This document shows positions 59,517-64,000 of a stretch of DNA of 64,000 nt, in pieces. Source of the stretch: Rosa chinensis (Eukaryota > Streptophyta > Magnoliopsida > Rosales > Rosaceae). The translations under genes and the position numbers were made by a program. The notes below the pieces were generated by a model that was not told the origin of the DNA, made no database searches, and worked only from the letters and a program-made list of their open reading frames with translations. The DNA is taken from contig NC_037094.1 in assembly GCF_002994745.2 (NCBI RefSeq), positions 27,626,956-27,690,955 of the forward strand. The letters are read 5' to 3'. Within the stretch, counting starts at the first letter, position 1. Every line of letters starts with the position of its first letter.

Positions 59517-59521
59517 CAACT

Positions 59522-60528
59522 TTGGCTGGCTTTTTGGGCCTTTCCGTTGTGGTTTGGAGAGCACTATCGGTGGGTCTAAGTGCCATAGCCATAAGATCAT
59601 AGATGAACAGAGAGAGAGATAGGGGTGCAAATGTTCGGGTTTTGATAATATAGAGTCCTCTTTGAATAATTCTTTGGTTGTATTGTTGCTTAGGAAGTCT
59701 GTTGTGCTACAATTTCTTGTAGACAGAGGATTCTTGTAATTGAGGCACTTAACCATATATTTCTTGTAATTGAGGATCCCATTTGATGGTTAGTACTAGA
59801 ATTTTGGTGAAAAAAATCATGAACTCATGGGTTGAGATGCTATTAGTAGTACACCATCAAATATGAGATATCACTATTATGATTATTCTGCACTTTAGTC
59901 CTACGCTGAATACCAAACATGGATCATGTATTATTATAGCATAAGCCAGGTTATAGTAGTCTTGGAGTTTTATAGAAATTAAGGTGAGGCATAAAAGTAT
60001 TGTGAAATAAACATGGCCTAAGGGTATTTGTCTTCTTTATGCATGCTGATTCAATTGGTGGTGTTAGACAATGCCTGATGTGTGTTGGATGTGATGCCTC
60101 TATGAGCTTGTTGAAGCCTATGAAGGTCTGTTGGATAGACGTGCCAATAGGTCTTCTCCTCATTGGCTATGGATGATGATTTTGGGCTAGTTATGGTGGG
60201 ACACTGGTTTAAGCTGTTGCATATCTTGAGAGATGAAGGGTAACCCTTGCCCCGTTATTAAGGGAAAATGGTTCGTACAGTGCCTGACGTTTGTCTCCTT
60301 ATAACTTTTGATACCTCATGTTTGAAAAATATCAATATGGTACCTAAGGTTCTTGGCCCGACCGAGGATTGGTATATATGGCGTTACCTCCATTACGAAG
60401 CTATTCAAAATTCAAACTAGGAAGGGTACTATCTTCTATTCCACTGTGGGAGTTTAACCTAATCTCGTTTCCCCATTTTTTCCCTCATTCTGAACTGCTC
60501 TCTTTCTTATATCTCGAAACGGAAAGTG

Positions 60529-60579
<51 letters not shown>

Positions 60580-61239
60580 TCTCTCCGTAAGGAATCTCTA
60601 CTATTTTTTCCCCTAACTTTTGTACAGAGATTCGATTCTCTGTATCCAAACAAATAAAGCCATATATGGTAGTAAGATTGTGGAGATATTTTCAAATCCA
60701 TGGGGAGCCACCACGATACGCAAGTAAAATCAATGGTCCCCCTCTCGAAAAAGTGATTCCATTTTTGTCGAATGTGCTGGGATTCCCTATTTTGCATTGT
60801 TTATGCCCTTATTTATGTCTTTATATTGGTTTGTCTAGGGTTTAGGTGTTTTGGATGTTTGATGTGTTTTATTTTCTTTTGGAATTTTTGTCTCCGTCTG
60901 CAATTTTTAATTAAGGTTGTCTCACTGATGTTGGGTTTAGGGTGGTTGGGGAGGTTAAATGAATTAGCTGAAAAATGGTGACCGATTTGGGGCTGGTTGG
61001 TGAGGGTCCTTAATTTTAGGGTTTAGGGGTTCTAGACATAAATGAAGAGGGCTGGGTTTAGGGTTTGTTTGGTGACCTTTTTAACTATGAAATGATTGTT
61101 GTTGCTGGTGCATGGGTTATGTGCGTGCATTGTGTAACTCTATGAACAAGATGACATTAATTATATGTAGTACTTTGGATGCACCCTAAAAATTACCAAA
61201 AATAACATATTGATCGATTTTACAATTGCAAATCCTAGC
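59522..61239. other. Intergenic spacer with a CT microsatellite
   Basis: A (CT)n run lies at about 60533-60585. No gene or element border was recognised. The last part may be the 5' flank of the transposase pseudogene. Confidence 0.45.
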
Positions 61240-63580
61240 CTTTTCACTATGAGGATTCATCATGGAGGTAGATTTCATAGTGAGAGAGGATTGAATTGGG
61301 TTTACAAAGGGGGGAAGGGGGAGGGAGTTGTGCTTTGTTGATGGAATATACCGGACAGGGTGTCCTTGACAGGGATACATTATTGGGCTTATGATTTGGG
61401 GTACCAACAGCCCCTAATAATGTTCTGGTTTAAAATTCCTAGAAGTGAAGAGGGGACAGGGTATCTGCCTATAGCTACTGATCAAGAGGCAGTGGAGATG
61501 TGTCATCATGTATCTCCTAGGTCAAGTATCTGGACTTGTACGTAGTTTGTACAAGTCCAAGAAGGATTCTTTCTGTGAGGGAGCTTGAAGTGTTTGAAGA
61601 AAATCTGAACCATCTTATGTTCATAAGCTGGTAGATTGAAGATGTAGATGAAGGGCCCAATGCAGGAGATGATGAGGAGGATGAAGGGTCTTTGGGGACT
61701 GAGGACATGAGTGATGGTTAAGGGCCTGTTTTTTTGGATTTAGATGACTCTGATGATGGACATATGGCTCAGGAAGAGGAGGTTTGACAACAGACTTGGC
61801 CTCCATAAGAGGAAGCACATAGGCTTGAGGAAGAGGATGTCGGACAGAGGGAAGAAGGGTCTGGAGAAGGACCTAATGTTAATATGCGGGAACCATCCAT
61901 GACAGAAGCTGAGACCTAAAGAGTTTAAAAAACAGCAAAGGACAAGGGCAAGCAAAAGGTTCAAGAAGGGGACATTCTAGGTACAAGGAAGAATAAGGGC
62001 ACAAAAAGGAAAGAAGTGCCAAGGAGATGTGGTTCAAGGTCTGGAGGTGAGAGTTCAAGGCAGTAATCTGTTCCTGATTGGGAGGTATCCTCTGATAGCA
62101 TAATAGATTCTAATGACCCAAACTTTGATGGCATTCTCGATTCAGATTATGACCTGCGCAGTGAAGATGATGATGTGCAATTTCAGCAGAAAATAAATGG
62201 TGATAGTAGTAGAGTAAATGAGTATGATGAGATGGGGGTTCGAGGGGGATATATTTGAAGAAGCTAAGACTTATTTTGATGAGTTATATAGTCTTAATGG
62301 ATCCTCAAGTGAGGAGGATGAAGACAGAAGGAAGTTCCCTGTTAAGTGCAGGAGAAGATATAGTGAATGAATGGAGTTCAGGCCTAAGGAGAACATGAAG
62401 AGACCTAATTTTGAGTTGGGAATGGAGTTTTTAAACTTCAAGGTGTTTAAGAGTGCAATTAGGAAGCATGCGGTTCAAACAAGAAAGGAGATTAGGCTTC
62501 TAACAAACACAAGACATAAGGTAATTTTCTTGTTATACCTTAAAATTTTGATTGTGTTGAAGTTACATTAATTCCACTTAATATGATTGTATTGTTTCCA
62601 TTCTACTTTGACACAGGTGCTGGCAAGGTGCAAGACATCTCTTGGTTGCCCTTGGAGGATCTATGCCTCTACTATTGACTTGGATAATCCCACCATTTTC
62701 ATTAGGACTCTAAGGCAAGAGCACAAGTGTGCTGTTTTTGAAAAAAAAAAGTATATCATATGCATGCACCTTTTATTGCCGAAGAGTACCAAGATTTTTT
62801 TATGAGTGATCCTAATTAGTCAAGAGAAGGGATGCAGAATGCAAACAATAGGGATTTTGAAATGGAGGTAGATTATCATATATGTTACAGAGCAAGGGTG
62901 AAAGCACTTAAGCTTGCACAAGGGAGCCACGCAGATCAGTACAATTTGTTAGAGAGCTATGCTCATGAGCTGAAGAAGAGGAATCCAGGAAACTCTAGTG
63001 TGGATTCACACTGAACTGGATGGACAGATTCTACATATGTATGGTTGCATTGAAGAAGGGTTGGAAGAAGGGGTGCAGACTCTATATAGGGTTAGATGGG
63101 TGTCATTTGAAATCAATTCATAAAAGCAGTTGCTTTCAGTTGTGGGGATTAATGGGAATAATGGGATTTATCCAATTGCATGGGTAATTGTGGAAGCAGA
63201 ATCAAGGGAGAACTGGACATGGTTTTTGGAATTCGTGAAAGTTGATTTGGATATACATCGCAGCACTCATTACACATTCATGAGTGACAAGCAAAAGGGG
63301 CTTGAGCAAGTTATAAAGGAGTTATTTCTAGATGCTACACACATGCATTGTATGAGACATGTTCACAATAACTTCAAATCAGATGGACATCAAGGTTTGC
63401 AATCTCTCTCTCATTACTTTGCTGACCTGTTTGTGATTGATCCTAATTGTTTGTAACAGTTTGTTTGTATTCCTTTTTGTAGGATTGGAACAGAAACAGA
63501 AACTGTGGGCTATTGCTAGAAGCTGTACGTACAAGGAATCAATTCAGGGATGTGATTACTTGCATTTTTATGCGCGTAAT
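61240..63580 (+). pseudogene. MuDR-type (MULE) transposase, decayed
   Basis: The first part encodes MRIHHGGRFHSERGLNWVYK, YDLGYQQPLIMFWFKIP and YLPIATDQEAVEMCHHV, the N-terminal PB1-like domain of plant MULE transposases. A low-complexity acidic stretch full of stops follows (61620-62240). Then the DNA-binding domain: FELGMEFLNFKVFKSAIRKH and CPWRIYAS..TIFIRTLRQEH, with an intron-like gap at 62521-62617. The catalytic core follows in broken frames: GLDGCHLKS-like text near 63090, GIYPIAWVIVEAES, FMSDKQKGL and HMHCMRHVHNN. Frameshifts and stops are frequent. The reading fades after IARSCTYKE near 63540, without a zinc-knuckle end or visible terminal repeat. Confidence 0.8.
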
Positions 63581-64000
63581 TACATACTAAACACTAGAAT
63601 TAAGCTAATCTCCAAATCAATTATATATTATTTAATTAATTCATTTTTATTTATTTTATAGTAAATAAGTGGAATTGCAGAAACAAGGTAAAATGGTGCA
63701 AAAGTGGAGAAAATTGGAGTTTCGACAAAATAACAAATTCTCGACGTGGTCAATTATGGTCAATGCCAAAAAAGAAAAGAAATGATGATAATAGAAATGG
63801 TGTTAGAACTGCATGGCTTAATTAACCTAACCTTTGGTTAGTTAATGCAAACGTGCACATGCAATTGTGTTTAATTGATTGGTGCCAATCCAGCCTTCAC
63901 ACATGGCAGCTATTTTCTTAATTAAACCATTAATTGAATAGAAAATTACATAGTAGCACATGACCAAAGATGTAAACACAGAAAATCCACTTTCAAAAAG
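63581..64000. other. Unassigned right edge
   Basis: AT-rich sequence with no recognised gene. It may belong to another element continuing beyond the window. Confidence 0.35.

Overview
The window looks like nuclear DNA of a flowering plant (a eudicot). It has intron-containing genes with GT..AG borders, AT-rich spacers, many microsatellites and dense plant transposons (CACTA, MULE, Copia, LINE, tRNA-derived SINE). The Rosaceae is my impression from the look of the genes and repeats; nothing here proves it. All functional calls rest on reading motifs by eye, with no database search.

Three genes appear intact and were spliced by hand into single open frames: a chloroplast RNA-binding protein with two RRMs (37178-39755, +, 298 aa), a single-exon ATL-type RING-H2 ubiquitin ligase (43179-44300, +, 373 aa), and an AAMP/Sqt1-type WD40 protein (46217-50282, -, 11 coding exons, 385 aa). 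A fourth, an LRK10L-type receptor kinase (12851-16771, -), keeps its ectodomain, membrane segment and complete kinase domain. Its C-terminal tail has been replaced by read-through into a CACTA transposon. Decayed genes are a second LRK10L kinase piece (1038-1545, +), an LRK10L ectodomain inside the intron of the live LRK10L gene, a histone H3 5' fragment with its promoter, and an F-box/DUF295 gene.

The transposon layout is the main interest. CACTA-1 (4836-12938, TSD ATT) sits in the last exon of the receptor kinase. It carries fragments of two unrelated host genes (an OB-fold protein like Arabidopsis At4g28440, and the histidine-biosynthesis gene HISN4), a SINE and a MULE-type MITE. A 2.77-kb solo LTR (TSD ATGAA) splits the OB-fold fragment. 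From 18.5 to 33.4 kb lies one LINE whose ORF2 is cut twice: by CACTA-2 (18778-25344, TSD GAC), which carries exons of an LRR/RNI-like gene, and by CACTA-3 (25528-29657, TSD ACC). Each of the three CACTA elements has its own subterminal repeat motif. None shows a transposase, so all look non-autonomous.

Farther right, a MULE-type element with ~80-bp inverted ends (34217-35677) precedes the conserved gene block (37-50 kb). A very young Ty1/Copia retrotransposon follows (54254-59516): its LTRs are identical as far as I can read them, and gag-pol is one frame broken by a single stop. The right edge holds a decayed MuDR-type transposase gene (61240-63580).
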